Shown: positions 40,991 to 52,693 of the stretch, piece by piece | Position numbering within the stretch: the stretch's first letter is position 1 | Layout: each line of letters opens with the position of its first letter | NCBI RefSeq assembly: GCF_900240945.1 | Contig: NZ_OESG01000013.1 | Coordinates: 682,001-746,000 of the forward strand | DNA from: Mycobacterium sp. 3519A | GTDB lineage: Bacteria; Actinomycetota; Actinomycetes; Mycobacteriales; Mycobacteriaceae | Direction: 5' to 3' | DNA: 64,000 nucleotides | Position numbers and translations under genes: made by a program | Notes under the pieces: model-generated | Databases searched by the model: none | What the model saw: the letters and a program-made list of their open reading frames with translations, nothing else | What the model was told of the DNA's origin: nothing

Positions 40991-43900
40991 ATGGAGTTTT
41001 TCCGCGAGCCCCGACTGCCCGCACCACCGATGGCCGAAGGCGACCTCACGGTGGATCCGCCGCCCGCGCTTCCGAAAGCCGCACCGGCCAACGCCATCGC
41101 CCGGCTGCTGCCGGTGGCCATGCTCGTCGCGGCGGGCGGCATGATGCTGCTTTACTTCACGTCGGGCGGCGCGTCAGCGGGCCGCGGCCCGATGTTCATG
41201 TTCTTTCCGGCGATGATGGCCATCTCCGTCATCGGCTCACTGGCGTACAACGCCAGGACCGCCAACCACACGGCGCAACTCAACGACGACCGTCGAAGCT
41301 ACCTCGAATACCTGGAGGGCCTGGACAGGACGCTAGCCGGAACCGCTGCCTCGCAGCATCATTCGCTGCACTGGACGTATCCCGACCCCGCCACACTGTG
41401 GACGCTGGTCGGCAGCCGACGAATGTGGGAGCGCAGCCGGCAGGATCCCGACTATTGCCAGGTCCGCATCGGCGTCGGCGAACAACCGCTGTGCACGACA
41501 CTCATCGCGCCCCCACTGGGGCCGGTCGAGACGCAGGATCCGGTGACGTCAGCGGCGCTGGGGCGGCTGACGCGCCGCAGGGCGGTCGTCGCGGACGTGC
41601 CGGTCGTCGTGTCCCTGCGGACGGCGTCGGCGATGACGGTGGGCGCGGATCCCGACGTCGCCCGCGCATTGCTGCGCGCGATCGTCTGCCAGCTGGCCGT
41701 CTTGCACAGTCCCGACGACGTCCGGATCGCCGCGGTGGTGGCTCCATCGGCGGCAGCGGACTGGGACTGGTTGAAATGGCTTGCTCACCATCATCATTGG
41801 CGGCTGGCCGATGAACTGGGACCCTCAAGAATGACGTACCACAGTCTGCCGGAGGCCATCACCGCCTGCCGACCGCAGGACGAGGGTGCGGCGCCACACG
41901 TGGTGGTTGTCGTCGACGACGGCTCGGCGCCAATGATCGAACAGCCCTTCACCGATGGTCCGCGTGCGCACGTGGACGACAGCACGCGACTGGACGGGCT
42001 GACGGTTCAACAGGCGGCGCTGTGCGCCCGCCGGCTGGCGCCGCACCGGCACAGCTCGGACGACGCCGACCCGACCGCGACCATGGGCTGGCTCGATCTG
42101 ATGGGCGTGCGCGAACTCGACTCCATCGGCCCCGCGGAACAGTGGAGTCAACCGCAGCGGCTGCGAGCGCCCATCGGCGTGTCCGAGCAGGGCGATCCGG
42201 TGGTGCTCGACATCAAGGAGGCGGCCAAGGGCGGTATGGGCCCGCACGGCTTGTGCGTCGGCGCCACCGGATCTGGGAAGTCGGAGTTCCTGCGCACCTT
42301 GCTCCTCGGCATGGTGGTGGCTCATCCGCCGGATGTGCTCAACCTGGTCCTCGTCGACTTCAAGGGCGGCGCGACGTTTCTGGGCATGGACCGGGTTCGG
42401 CACGTGTCAGCGGTCATCACGAATCTGGCCGAGGAGGCGCATCTCGTCTCACGGATGCGGGACGCGCTGGCCGGTGAGATGAACCGCAGGCAGGAAATGC
42501 TCAGGGCGGCAGGACGGTTCGCCAGCGTGGCCGACTACGAGCAGGCGCGCCGCCGAGGGCTCACGATGCCGCCGCTGCCTGCGTTGTTCATCGTCGTCGA
42601 CGAGTTCTCCGAACTGCTTGCCCAGCATCCCGAGTTCGCCGATCTGTTCGTCGCGATCGGTCGGCTCGGCCGTTCGCTGGGCATGCACCTGCTGCTGGCC
42701 AGCCAACGCCTCGACGAAGGGCGGCTGCGCGGGCTGGAGAGCCACCTGTCCTACCGGGTGTGTCTGAAGACGTTCTCCGCCAGCGAGTCCCGAGCCGTGC
42801 TGGGCATCCCCGATGCATACCACCTGCCCAGCTCGCCCGGTGCCGCCTACTTGAAGACGGCCGACGGACAAACGATTCGCTTCCAGACCGCGTATGTATC
42901 TGCGCCAGAACGAGTGTCGCCACCACCCGGATCTGGTCCCTCGCCCGCACCGCAGGTGTTCACCGCGGCGGCCGCCGGTCCGGTGATGGCGCGGCCTGAG
43001 CGAGCACCTGCTGTGGGGCGTTCGCTGATGGATACCGTGTTGGATCGGATGGCCGACCACGGCGTGGCGGCGCATCGGGTCTGGCTGCCGCCGCTGCGAA
43101 AGTCGCCTGCACTGGACGCTCTGCTCGCCTGCGGGCCGGAGGAGCAGTCGCTGTCGGTGCCGATCGGCCTGATCGACGCCCCTTTCGACCAGCGGTATGA
43201 TGTGTTGACGGCCGATTTGGCAGGCGCCGCAGGCAATGTGGCCATCGTCGGCGCGCCGCAATCGGGCAAGTCGACCGCGTTGCGCACACTGCTGACGGCC
43301 CTCGCCGCGTCCAACGACCCCTCGACAGTCCAGTTCTACTGCCTGGACTTCGGCGGCGGCGCATTGACATCGCTCGGCGCAATGCCGCACATCGGTGCAG
43401 TCGCAGGGCGGTCCGATGCCGAACTGTGCCGACGCGTCATCGCGGACATGGAAGCGGTGCTGCGCTCGCGAGAGGCACGGTTCAGGCGTGCGGGCATCGA
43501 TTCGATCACCGATTACCGCAGAATGCGGCACGATGACGATCCATTCGGTGACGTGTTCCTGGTCGTCGACGGCTGGGCCACATTTCGGCAGGAGTTCGAC
43601 GCTCTCGAACCGCGGGTCATCGGCATTGCCGCGCAGGGACTCTCGTTTGGTGTCCACCTGGTGCTGACGGCGACCCGATGGGCAGAGCTGCGACCGTCGC
43701 TGAAGGATCAGATCGGCACCCGCATCGAGCTGCGGCTCGGCGACCCCGCGGACTCCGAGATGGACCGCAGGCGGGCGCGCCAGCTCGGTGATCTGCCGCC
43801 GGGCCGGGGGATCACCCGCGACGGCAAGGAGATGGCCATCGCGACGCCCACTGCAGCCGTCGTCACGAATGCCGGGTCGGGGCGGCGCGCACCTCGCGTC

Positions 43901-44641
43901 GAGCTTCTGCCGTTGCAGGTGTCGCATGACTGCGCCGATTCTGGTGCGGAGATCGTCATCGGCATCGGAGAAGCCGAGTTGAAGCCGGTCGCGCTGGATC
44001 TCGTCGAACAGCCGCATCTGATCGTGTTGGGTGAGGCGGAGTGCGGTAAGACGGCGACGCTGCGGTTGCTGTGCCGAGAGATCATGCGCGTCAACGATTC
44101 CGGCCGTGCGCAGATCGAGATCGTCGACTTCCGCCGGACGCTGCTCGGTGCGGTCGAGTCCGATCACCTCAGTGGATATTCGATGTCGGCCGCGGCGTTG
44201 ACGGCGCGTGTGGGTGCACTGCTCGAGCGATTGCGGGCGCGGATGCCGGACGAGGATGTGACGCAGCAACAACTGCGCACTCGCTCGTGGTGGTCGGGTC
44301 CGGAGATCTACCTCGTGGTGGACGACTATGACCTGGTGGCCGGTGCCACCGGGAACCCGCTGACGCCGCTCGCCGACTACCTGCCACACGCCAGGGACAT
44401 CGGGTTGCATGTCATCGTGGCAAGGCGCTCGGGCGGCGCAGCCCGGGCGATGTTCGACCCGGTGTTGGCCCGGATGCGCGATCTCGGCTGCATGGGGCTG
44501 ATGATGAGCGCAGGCCAGGACGAGGGTGTGCTGTTGGGTTCTGTCCGCCCGTCGGCGCAACCGCCGGGGCGGGGTACGTTGATCACCCGCGGACAGCCGG
44601 ACCAACTGATTCAGGTCGCCTGGACCGATCCGCCGCGATGA
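40991..44641 (+). CDS. eccC4: ESX-4 FtsK/SpoIIIE-type motor ATPase EccC4
   Basis: The protein is about 1216 residues as one continuous chain. Two membrane helices near the N-terminus (LLPVAMLVAAGGMMLLYF and PMFMFFPAMMAISVIGSL) are followed by three ATPase domains. Their Walker A loops are GATGSGKSEF (about residue 423), GAPQSGKST (about 754) and GEAECGKTAT (about 1013). Domain 1 has LFIVVDEFSELL as Walker B. It recognises WXG100 substrates and powers export. GTG 40970 is an alternative start. It overlaps the next gene by 4 bp. Confidence 0.95.
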   Translation: MEFFREPRLPAPPMAEGDLTVDPPPALPKAAPANAIARLLPVAMLVAAGGMMLLYFTSGGASAGRGPMFMFFPAMMAISVIGSLAYNARTANHTAQLNDDRRSYLEYLEGLDRTLAGTAASQHHSLHWTYPDPATLWTLVGSRRMWERSRQDPDYCQVRIGVGEQPLCTTLIAPPLGPVETQDPVTSAALGRLTRRRAVVADVPVVVSLRTASAMTVGADPDVARALLRAIVCQLAVLHSPDDVRIAAVVAPSAAADWDWLKWLAHHHHWRLADELGPSRMTYHSLPEAITACRPQDEGAAPHVVVVVDDGSAPMIEQPFTDGPRAHVDDSTRLDGLTVQQAALCARRLAPHRHSSDDADPTATMGWLDLMGVRELDSIGPAEQWSQPQRLRAPIGVSEQGDPVVLDIKEAAKGGMGPHGLCVGATGSGKSEFLRTLLLGMVVAHPPDVLNLVLVDFKGGATFLGMDRVRHVSAVITNLAEEAHLVSRMRDALAGEMNRRQEMLRAAGRFASVADYEQARRRGLTMPPLPALFIVVDEFSELLAQHPEFADLFVAIGRLGRSLGMHLLLASQRLDEGRLRGLESHLSYRVCLKTFSASESRAVLGIPDAYHLPSSPGAAYLKTADGQTIRFQTAYVSAPERVSPPPGSGPSPAPQVFTAAAAGPVMARPERAPAVGRSLMDTVLDRMADHGVAAHRVWLPPLRKSPALDALLACGPEEQSLSVPIGLIDAPFDQRYDVLTADLAGAAGNVAIVGAPQSGKSTALRTLLTALAASNDPSTVQFYCLDFGGGALTSLGAMPHIGAVAGRSDAELCRRVIADMEAVLRSREARFRRAGIDSITDYRRMRHDDDPFGDVFLVVDGWATFRQEFDALEPRVIGIAAQGLSFGVHLVLTATRWAELRPSLKDQIGTRIELRLGDPADSEMDRRRARQLGDLPPGRGITRDGKEMAIATPTAAVVTNAGSGRRAPRVELLPLQVSHDCADSGAEIVIGIGEAELKPVALDLVEQPHLIVLGEAECGKTATLRLLCREIMRVNDSGRAQIEIVDFRRTLLGAVESDHLSGYSMSAAALTARVGALLERLRARMPDEDVTQQQLRTRSWWSGPEIYLVVDDYDLVAGATGNPLTPLADYLPHARDIGLHVIVARRSGGAARAMFDPVLARMRDLGCMGLMMSAGQDEGVLLGSVRPSAQPPGRGTLITRGQPDQLIQVAWTDPPR

Positions 44642-45738
44642 CCGCCGTGGTCGAAGTGGGGCCGGCAACTGTTCGAGGCGTGTGTTACCCACGCGCGCAA
44701 TGCGTTTCGGCGGGCATCGAGGCCATCGACGATGATCTGGTGTTGATCGACGAGCATCCCGTCGACGTGGTGGAGGTGTGGCGGACGATCATGCGCGATG
44801 CCGTCGGCGGATCGGTCGACAGGGTCGTGTTGGTGTTCCCGACGTGGTGGCACTCGGTGCGGGTCGAGCGGGTGCGTGCGGCAGCCGAGACCGTCGCGAG
44901 CGACGTCTGCGTGATGCGGCGTGCGCAGGTGCTGCCCGATGACCGGACCGTACTGGTGGAGGCCGCACCGGAATTCGTCGTCGTCTCGGCGCCCTCGGGG
45001 GTGGTCGCGGTGGTCAATGACGTCGAGAGGCTTGCGGCGGCGATTCCACCGGGCGCCCGCGTCGTGGTGGACCTCTCGGAGGATCAGCATGCAATCGCTG
45101 ATCGGTTGCGGCGTAATGGTGTTGACGTCACGATCGCCGCAGCGGACTGGATCGCAGACGCGCTGGCGGAGGATTTCGGGCAGGAGCAGGCGGATCAACC
45201 GAAACGCAGGCGCGGCGTGACGGCCGTCGTGGCCGGAACCCTGTTGACGGCCGCCGCGCTGTGCGGCGGGTATGTCGCGCGCCCCGATGCGCCCGCGCCC
45301 GCCGTTCCGACGACGCTGTTGGTCGAGGGGCGCCTCGGCGTGATGGTGCCCGCGCGATGGCCCGTCGAGCGCATCACCTCGGGCCCGGGATCGGCGCGGC
45401 TGCAACTCGTTTCGCCCGAGGACCGCAACCTGGCGCTGCACATCACGCAGTCACCGCTCGCGCCGCGGCAGTCACACCAGCAGGTCGAGGACGCCCTGCG
45501 ACGAGCCTTGAGTGAGGCACCCGACGGCGTGTTCGCCGACTTCGAACCTGCGGGAGATCGAGCGGGCCGCGCCGTGCTGACGTACCGCGAGATCCGCGCG
45601 GACCGGCACATCGAGTGGTTCGTGGTGATCGACGAGTCCTTACGGATCGCGATCGGGTGCCAGAGCGCGCCGGGACGCGCGGCGGCGGTGCGAGAGGCCT
45701 GCGACGAGGCGATTCGATCCGCCCACGCGGTGTTTTGA
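44638..45738 (+). CDS. Type VII secretion-associated membrane protein (Rv3446c-like)
   Basis: The 366-residue protein has a cytosolic N-terminal domain resembling a degenerate actin-like/ATPase fold ([36 protein letters not shown]). A single transmembrane helix ([20 protein letters not shown]) and an extracytoplasmic domain ([34 protein letters not shown]) follow. This matches the T7SS-associated family found in ESX-4 loci between eccC4 and esxU. The role in secretion is not established. It is coupled to eccC4 by an ATGA overlap. Confidence 0.85.
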   Translation: MTAVVEVGPATVRGVCYPRAQCVSAGIEAIDDDLVLIDEHPVDVVEVWRTIMRDAVGGSVDRVVLVFPTWWHSVRVERVRAAAETVASDVCVMRRAQVLPDDRTVLVEAAPEFVVVSAPSGVVAVVNDVERLAAAIPPGARVVVDLSEDQHAIADRLRRNGVDVTIAAADWIADALAEDFGQEQADQPKRRRGVTAVVAGTLLTAAALCGGYVARPDAPAPAVPTTLLVEGRLGVMVPARWPVERITSGPGSARLQLVSPEDRNLALHITQSPLAPRQSHQQVEDALRRALSEAPDGVFADFEPAGDRAGRAVLTYREIRADRHIEWFVVIDESLRIAIGCQSAPGRAAAVREACDEAIRSAHAVF

Positions 45739-45823
45739 AAGAAGTTTCCCGGTCGACGGAACCGGCGCCCGCCTGCGCGCGTCCAACCTTTCAGATCGGG
45801 CAAAACGACATGAAGGGATGCTG

Positions 45824-46147
45824 ATGACGACACCTGGGGGTGGACCGCTCGCCACCGACTTCGACCTCATGTCGGCCGTCGCGGGCAGGACCGACAGCCG
45901 CAACGAGGAGATCCGGGCGATGCTGCAGTCGTTCATCGGCCGGATGAACAGCGTCGCGCCGTCGGTGTGGGGAGGGGTTGCCGCCGCGCGGTTCCGCGAC
46001 GTCGTGGAGCGGTGGAACGCAGAGTCGATGAAGCTGCATGCGGCGCTCGGTCGGATCGCCGAAACCATTCGGTACAACGAACGCACGCTGCGGGAAGCCG
46101 GCGAAGGCCATTCGCATCAAATCGGCTCTGCCGCGAGCAACTTGTAG
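45824..46147 (+). CDS. esxU: ESX-4 WXG100-like secreted protein EsxU
   Basis: The 107-residue helical-hairpin protein has [42 protein letters not shown], with WGG as the WxG turn. ATG 45824 was preferred to ATG 45818 because of its spacing from GAAGGG. It pairs with EsxT to form the ESX-4 substrate dimer. Confidence 0.93.
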   Translation: MTTPGGGPLATDFDLMSAVAGRTDSRNEEIRAMLQSFIGRMNSVAPSVWGGVAAARFRDVVERWNAESMKLHAALGRIAETIRYNERTLREAGEGHSHQIGSAASNL

Positions 46148-46158
46148 GGGCTCGACAC

Positions 46159-46455
46159 ATGGATCACGTGCTGACATACAACTTCGACGAGATCGAGTAC
46201 GCGGTGCGCCAGGACATCCACGCGACGTCCGCCCGGCTGAATGCCGCGCTCGACGACCTTCGAGCGCAGATCGCGCCGCTTCAGCAGGTCTGGACGCGGG
46301 AGGCGGCCGAGGCCTACCGCATCGAGCAGACGCGGTGGGAACAGGCCGCCGCGGCGCTCAACGAGATCTTGGTCAACCTGGGTAACGCCGTGCGCGACGG
46401 CTCGGATGAGGTTGCGGCGACCGATCGCCGCGCCGCGAACGCGTGGGGCTACTGA
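46159..46455 (+). CDS. esxT: ESX-4 WXG100-like secreted protein EsxT
   Basis: The 98-residue protein reads MDHVLTYNFDEIEYAVRQDI and IAPLQQVWTREAAEAYRIEQTRWEQAAAALNEIL. The turn is W-T-R rather than W-x-G, as I recall for EsxT generally. It starts 11 nt after esxU. Confidence 0.93.
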   Translation: MDHVLTYNFDEIEYAVRQDIHATSARLNAALDDLRAQIAPLQQVWTREAAEAYRIEQTRWEQAAAALNEILVNLGNAVRDGSDEVAATDRRAANAWGY

Positions 46456-46475
46456 GCGCCACCGTCATGAGGCTC

Positions 46476-46516
46476 TGTGCGGTCTCACCTGGAGGGGAGC
46501 CGGGTGGGACCGCACA
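46476..46516. terminator. Terminator hairpin after esxT
   Basis: TGTGCGGTCTCACC (46476-46489) pairs with GGTGGGACCGCACA (46503-46516) through 14 bp, including one wobble pair, with a 13-nt loop. It separates esxT from the convergent excalibur gene and could serve both. Confidence 0.65.
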
Positions 46517-46522
46517 GTCTCA

Positions 46523-46720
46523 TCAGGACTCGCAGGCGATGCCGTCCTTGTCGCGATCGCCGCCCGGCCAGTAATCAGGGTCGCCCTGCGGGATGTCGTA
46601 GCGGCCGTCCGCGTGCGCCTGCGAGCAGTTTGCGTACGGACCACTGGCATTGACGATCGGCGCGGCACCGATGGCGGCCGTCAAGCAAATGAACCCTGCA
46701 GCGATGAAGACACGAAACAT
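46523..46720 (-). CDS. Small exported excalibur-domain protein
   Basis: The 65-residue protein has a signal peptide (VFIAAGFICLTAAIGAAPIVNA), then the excalibur domain YANCSQAHADGRYDIPQGDPDYWPGGDRDKDGIACES. The DxDxDG-like GDRDKDG loop followed by Cys-Glu is the calcium-binding signature, and two cysteines probably form a disulfide. The 202 nt between this gene and the GAF regulator show no recognised feature. Confidence 0.8.
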   Translation of the reverse strand: MFRVFIAAGFICLTAAIGAAPIVNASGPYANCSQAHADGRYDIPQGDPDYWPGGDRDKDGIACES

Positions 46721-46922
46721 TCGAACTCCGTTGTGATCTTGAACTTCGGGGAGACGGTCCAGGAAACTCCGGAGACGTCACAACGGAAGCTAGTTTGATT
46801 CCCTCGGCAACGAATCAGGTGTTTCCCTACGTTTGCTGGAAACCGCAGGCCAAAAGGCACTGCACGGCACTTAGAAGATTGGGTTATCGTGGCCGCCACG
46901 CGTGCGAGGAGCGTGATCGCCG

Positions 46923-48191
46923 GTGGGAATCTCGAAGACGCCGGGCGGCCGGGCGTCGACCCGTCTGTCGCCTTCGTCGTTGCGCGCCGTCCATGAACTC
47001 TTCGTCTCCGGCCAGGTCGATCTCGACTGCACGCCGGTGCGCCCCGTGGTCGCCGACAGTTGGCGACGCAGCCTGGCCACTGGTGTCGACCCCGACATCC
47101 CCGGCGCCAGGCCCGCCGCGCAGGTCGCGCTTGATCGCATGCGCGCTTGTCATCCGCTCGCCCCCGCCCTACCCGTCATCCGCCGTCTTCTGGTCAACGA
47201 CGCCGCAGACGCCGGTGTCGTCGTCGCCGTCTCGGCGGCCGACGGCACCCTGCTCTGGGTGGAGGGCGACCTCAGGGCCTGCCGCAAGGCCGAGCGGATG
47301 AACTTCGTGCCCGGCGCCGACTGGAGCGAAAGCGGCGCGGGCACCAACGCACCAGGGACGGCGCTTGCACTCGACGCTGAACTGCAGATCCGCGGCACCG
47401 AGCACTTCTCCCGAATCGTCCAGCCGTGGAGTTGCACCGCGGTGCCGCTGCACGACCCGGCCACCGGGATACTCATCGGTGCCATCGATCTCACCGGCGG
47501 CGCCCAGGTCGCGTCGCCGCAGACGCTCGCCTTGGTCCGCGCGACCGCCGTCGCCGTGGAGAACCACCTCGCGCTGTTACAGCTCAATCAGCCGACCTTC
47601 GACGTGCGGACCGCCGCGCGGCTGACGGTGCTCGGCGTCAACCGGCCGCGCTGGCGAACCGAAACCGGCACCACCACCCTGACTGGTCGGCACGCCGACA
47701 TTCTGGTGCTGCTCAGCCGCCACCGCGAAGGGCTGAGCGCTGATCACCTCGCGATGCTGCTCGACGACAAAGACCTCGACGTGGTGACGGTCCGCGCCGA
47801 GATGTCGCGGCTGCGCCGCGTCATCGGAGCCGACTACATCGACTCCCGGCCGTATCGTCTGCTCAAGCCGGTCGCCAGCGATTACGACGACGCTTGCGAC
47901 GCCGTACACGCCGGCGACGTCGACCGCGTACTGACGCACTACACCGGTGAGCTGCTGCCGCAGTCGGTGTCGCCCGGAATCGCGCGGCTGCGCACGGAGC
48001 TCAGCGCGAGCGTGCGCGGCGCGGTCCTGGCGTCGGGAAACCTTGTGCTGCTTCGGCGTTGGCTCGATCTGCCGGAGGGGCGCGACGACCAGGACTGCTG
48101 GCGGGTGCTGTACAACCATGCCGCGCCGGGCTCCGCGATGCGGTCCGAGGCCCGCGGTCGCCTCGCCGGGTTTGATCTGGACCTGGCGTAG
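46923..48191 (+). CDS. GAF-domain transcriptional regulator (AcoR-like N-terminus)
   Basis: The 422-residue protein has an N-terminal part like the sensory region of AcoR-type activators: [18 protein letters not shown], then [39 protein letters not shown] and [24 protein letters not shown]. The C-terminal half carries a helix-turn-helix-like segment ([28 protein letters not shown]) but no sigma54 ATPase domain. It lies directly upstream of an aldehyde and an alcohol dehydrogenase gene and is their likely regulator. GTG start. Confidence 0.82.
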   Translation: MGISKTPGGRASTRLSPSSLRAVHELFVSGQVDLDCTPVRPVVADSWRRSLATGVDPDIPGARPAAQVALDRMRACHPLAPALPVIRRLLVNDAADAGVVVAVSAADGTLLWVEGDLRACRKAERMNFVPGADWSESGAGTNAPGTALALDAELQIRGTEHFSRIVQPWSCTAVPLHDPATGILIGAIDLTGGAQVASPQTLALVRATAVAVENHLALLQLNQPTFDVRTAARLTVLGVNRPRWRTETGTTTLTGRHADILVLLSRHREGLSADHLAMLLDDKDLDVVTVRAEMSRLRRVIGADYIDSRPYRLLKPVASDYDDACDAVHAGDVDRVLTHYTGELLPQSVSPGIARLRTELSASVRGAVLASGNLVLLRRWLDLPEGRDDQDCWRVLYNHAAPGSAMRSEARGRLAGFDLDLA

Positions 48192-48198
48192 CCCGCGC

Positions 48199-48239
48199 CG
48201 GTTGCAACGTCGTGCAACCGTGCTGCAACGGTCGCAAAC
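48199..48239. promoter_or_regulatory. Phased TGCAAC repeats upstream of the aldehyde dehydrogenase gene
   Basis: CGGTTGCA (48199-48206) and TGCAACCG (48213-48220) form a perfect 8-bp inverted repeat with a 6-nt spacer. In direct orientation, TGCAAC recurs at 48203, 48213 and 48224, followed by a degenerate copy (CGCAAAC) at 48233, about one helical turn apart. The array lies between the GAF regulator stop and the dehydrogenase start, so it is a probable activator or repressor site. Confidence 0.55.
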
Positions 48240-48286
48240 TTACCTTCAGTGACGTCCGACACACTCACGTCGCGAGGAGGAATTCC

Positions 48287-49810
<1,524 letters not shown>

Positions 49811-49862
49811 GCCGGGACCAAAGACCCTTCAAAGAACCGGCTTTCACGATTGGAATATTGAA

Positions 49863-50924
49863 ATGACACAGACCATTGGCGCGCCCGCCGCGCCCACGAG
49901 CACCGATAGCATGCGTGCCGCCGTCGTCACCGAATTCGGTGCACCGCTACAGGTCGAAGAGCTCGAGCTGCCCACGCCCGGGTACGGCGAGGCCCTCGTC
50001 AAACTCGAGACCTCCGGTGTGTGCGACACCGATCTCCATGCGGCACACGGAGATTGGCCCGTCAAACCGCAACCGCCGTTCGTCCCAGGGCACGAGGGCT
50101 ACGGCACCGTCGTCGCGGTCGGCGACGGCGTCGACGACCTCGTGGTCGGCGACAAGGTGGGCAATGCCTGGCTCTGGTCGGCTTGCGGCACTTGCGAATA
50201 CTGCCGCACCGGGTGGGAAACCCTGTGCGAGAGCCAGAAGAATGGCGGCTACAGCGTCAACGGCAGCTTCGGCAGCTACATGCTGGTGAACGCCGCGTAT
50301 GCGGCACGCATCCCGGAGGGCGCCGACCCTCTCGAGGTGGCGCCGATCCTGTGTGCGGGCGTCACCGTCTACAAGGGCCTCAAGGTGACCGACACCCGTC
50401 CCGGTCAGTGGGTGGCGATATCGGGTGTCGGCGGGCTGGGCCACGTTGCGGTGCAGTACGCCCGCGCGATGGGCCTACGGGTGGTGGCCATCGACATCGA
50501 CGACGCGAAGCTCGCGCTGGCCACCCGGCTCGGCGCGGAGGTCGCCGTCAACGCCCGGACGTCCGACGTCGTCGCCGAGGTGCAGAGGGCCACGGGCGGC
50601 GTGCACGGAGTGCTCGTCACGGCCGTGCACCCGCAGGCGTTCGGTCAGGCGATCGGGTTGGCGAGGCGCGGCGGCACGATCGTGTTCAACGGCCTCCCGC
50701 CCGGCGACTTTCCGGCGCCGATCTTCGACATCGTGCTCAAGGGTCTGACGATCCGAGGGTCGATCGTCGGTACCCGCCAGGACATGGCCGAGGCGCTGGA
50801 CTTCTATGCCCGCGGCCTGATCCACCCGACCGTGGAAAGCGCGCGTCTCGATGACATCAACGAGGTGTTCGGCCGGATGGAGCGCGGCCAGATCGACGGT
50901 CGCATCGTCATCGACTATCGGTGA
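49863..50924 (+). CDS. Zinc-dependent alcohol dehydrogenase
   Basis: The 353-residue protein of the MDR superfamily (AdhP/AdhA type) has the catalytic-zinc residues in TSGVCDTDLHAAHGDWP and PFVPGHEGYGTVVAVG. The structural-zinc cysteines are in ACGTCEYCRTGWETLC and the nucleotide-binding motif is ISGVGGLGHVAVQYA. It is probably co-transcribed with the aldehyde dehydrogenase gene. Confidence 0.92.
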   Translation: MTQTIGAPAAPTSTDSMRAAVVTEFGAPLQVEELELPTPGYGEALVKLETSGVCDTDLHAAHGDWPVKPQPPFVPGHEGYGTVVAVGDGVDDLVVGDKVGNAWLWSACGTCEYCRTGWETLCESQKNGGYSVNGSFGSYMLVNAAYAARIPEGADPLEVAPILCAGVTVYKGLKVTDTRPGQWVAISGVGGLGHVAVQYARAMGLRVVAIDIDDAKLALATRLGAEVAVNARTSDVVAEVQRATGGVHGVLVTAVHPQAFGQAIGLARRGGTIVFNGLPPGDFPAPIFDIVLKGLTIRGSIVGTRQDMAEALDFYARGLIHPTVESARLDDINEVFGRMERGQIDGRIVIDYR

Positions 50925-50931
50925 TTGCGTT

Positions 50932-50961
50932 TTGACCTGCGAGGACGCCCGCAGGTAAGCT
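50932..50961 (+). promoter_or_regulatory. Candidate rplM-rpsI promoter with embedded dyad
   Basis: A -35-like TTGACC (50932-50937) and -10-like TAAGCT (50956-50961) are 18 nt apart. Between them CCTGCG (50936-50941) and CGCAGG (50950-50955) form a perfect inverted repeat. The leader would be about 120 nt to the GTG of rplM. Confidence 0.5.
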
Positions 50962-51087
50962 GCTCCGGTTGGCGTGCGGTGACGCACGGGTCCTCGGGTC
51001 AATGTCGGTCGCCGAGGGATTCCCACCGAAACGCCTGACCGGCACCCGGGTCACCGGGATCCAACCCGAATAGAGAAGGTAGACGCT

Positions 51088-51527
51088 GTGCCTACATATA
51101 CGCCGAAGGCGGGTGACACCACGCGGTCGTGGTACGTCATCGACGCCACCGACGTGGTGCTCGGCCGGCTCGCCGTCGCAGCAGCCAACCTGTTGCGTGG
51201 CAAGCACAAGCCGACGTTCACGCCGAATGTCGACGGTGGCGATTTCGTCATCGTCATCAACGCTGACAAGGTCGCCATCAGCGGCGACAAGCTCCAGAAC
51301 AAGTACGCCTACCGCCACTCGGGTTACCCCGGCGGTCTGCGCAGGCGCACCATCGGTGAGCTGATGCAGAAGCACCCTGACCGGGTCGTCGAGCAGGCGA
51401 TCGTCGGGATGATTCCGCACACCAAGCTCGGCCGTCAGATCCAGAAGAAGCTGAAGGTCTACGCCGGGCCCGACCATCCGCACGCTGCCCAGCAGCCGGT
51501 GCCGTACGAGATCAAGCAGGTGGCCCA

Positions 51528-51531
<4 letters not shown>
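51088..51531 (+). CDS. rplM: 50S ribosomal protein L13
   Basis: The 147-residue protein starts at GTG 51088 after AGAAGGT. L13 blocks present: [64 protein letters not shown] and [14 protein letters not shown]. It overlaps rpsI by 4 bp. Confidence 0.97.
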
Positions 51532-51995
<464 letters not shown>

Positions 51996-52008
51996 TCGAT
52001 TCACCGGG

Positions 52009-52038
52009 ACGCCGGGTGTGCCTATGCACGCCCGGCGT
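52009..52038 (+). terminator. Terminator of the rplM-rpsI operon
   Basis: ACGCCGGGTGTGC (52009-52021) and GCACGCCCGGCGT (52026-52038) form a 13-bp stem with one wobble pair and a 4-nt loop, 13 nt after the rpsI stop. The rest of the 224-nt gap to the next gene shows nothing I can name. Confidence 0.75.
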
Positions 52039-52219
52039 TTCGCATTTTGTCCAGAAGAATTCGTCACATCGAGTTTGAGACTCGCCGTGATTGGGGAGCC
52101 CACACGTCGGGAGCACGGGCGCCACAGTGCGTTCGACAGACGATCTGTCGTCGATACGGGTCACTCAGCCAGCTCGTTGGGGGATCGGCCGTTGCTTCCT
52201 GACTGAAAGGGATAGATAG

Positions 52220-52642
52220 ATGCATAACCGTGTGAAGCTTGCGTCCGCGGGCGCCGTTCTGGGCGGAGCCCTCCTGGCAGCTGGCGGCCTTGGACTCGCG
52301 CACGCCGCTCCGCCGGCAGAGTCCGTCGTCAACGACGCCAAAATCAACGTCACCGTGACCGCAGACGGTCAGCAGGTGGGCACCCTGCAGGACGTGTCGC
52401 TGGCCAGCGCGGAGGCCTTGGCCGCCTCTGCCTGCCCCAGTGCCGGAATCACCACCCAGGCCCTGCAGGCGCTGGACGTGAGCGGAACGCCGGTGCCGGG
52501 CAGCTGCGCGGCCGCTGAGGGTGGTCTCACCTTCACGTTCGCCCAGAACAGCCCGGGACAGTCCGAGAACGCGCCTGGTCAGAACGAGCTCGAGCCGTCG
52601 AGCCCGACGACCGCGGCTCCGACCACCACCACCGCTAGGTAG
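52220..52642 (+). CDS. Small exported protein with Thr/Pro-rich tail
   Basis: The 140-residue protein has a signal peptide (LASAGAVLGGALLAAGGLGLAHA, likely cleaved after AHA), a compact domain with two cysteines (AASACPSAGITTQALQALDV, PVPGSCAAAEGG), and a low-complexity tail (SSPTTAAPTTTTAR) typical of surface-exposed mycobacterial proteins. The family is not recognised. Ribosome-binding GAAAGGGA precedes the ATG. Confidence 0.75.
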   Translation: MHNRVKLASAGAVLGGALLAAGGLGLAHAAPPAESVVNDAKINVTVTADGQQVGTLQDVSLASAEALAASACPSAGITTQALQALDVSGTPVPGSCAAAEGGLTFTFAQNSPGQSENAPGQNELEPSSPTTAAPTTTTAR

Positions 52643-52658
52643 GTCGGTCTAAGCGAAC

Positions 52659-52693
52659 CTCACCGCCCGCATCCTCTGGGTGCGGGCGGTGAG
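52659..52693 (+). terminator. Terminator with 13-bp stem (copy 1)
   Basis: CTCACCGCCCGCA (52659-52671), 9-nt loop, TGCGGGCGGTGAG (52681-52693), then TCATTTTC. The identical stem sequence recurs after the next gene. The remaining 278 nt to the following start (52694-52971) is AT-richer than its surroundings; it has TTGAC-like elements near 52756 and 52790 but no convincing promoter pair. Confidence 0.8.

Noticed and set aside
42449..44692. 747-codon minus-strand open frame
   Set aside because: Antisense shadow of eccC4, whose three ATPase domains are unambiguous on the plus strand.
46159..46455. Loss of the WxG motif in EsxT as a defect
   Set aside because: The W-T-R turn is, as I recall, normal for EsxT orthologues.
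48191..48240. Repeats as the start of a CRISPR-like array
   Set aside because: Units are only 6 nt at 10-11 nt spacing, with no spacers or cas genes; regulatory repeats are the better reading.
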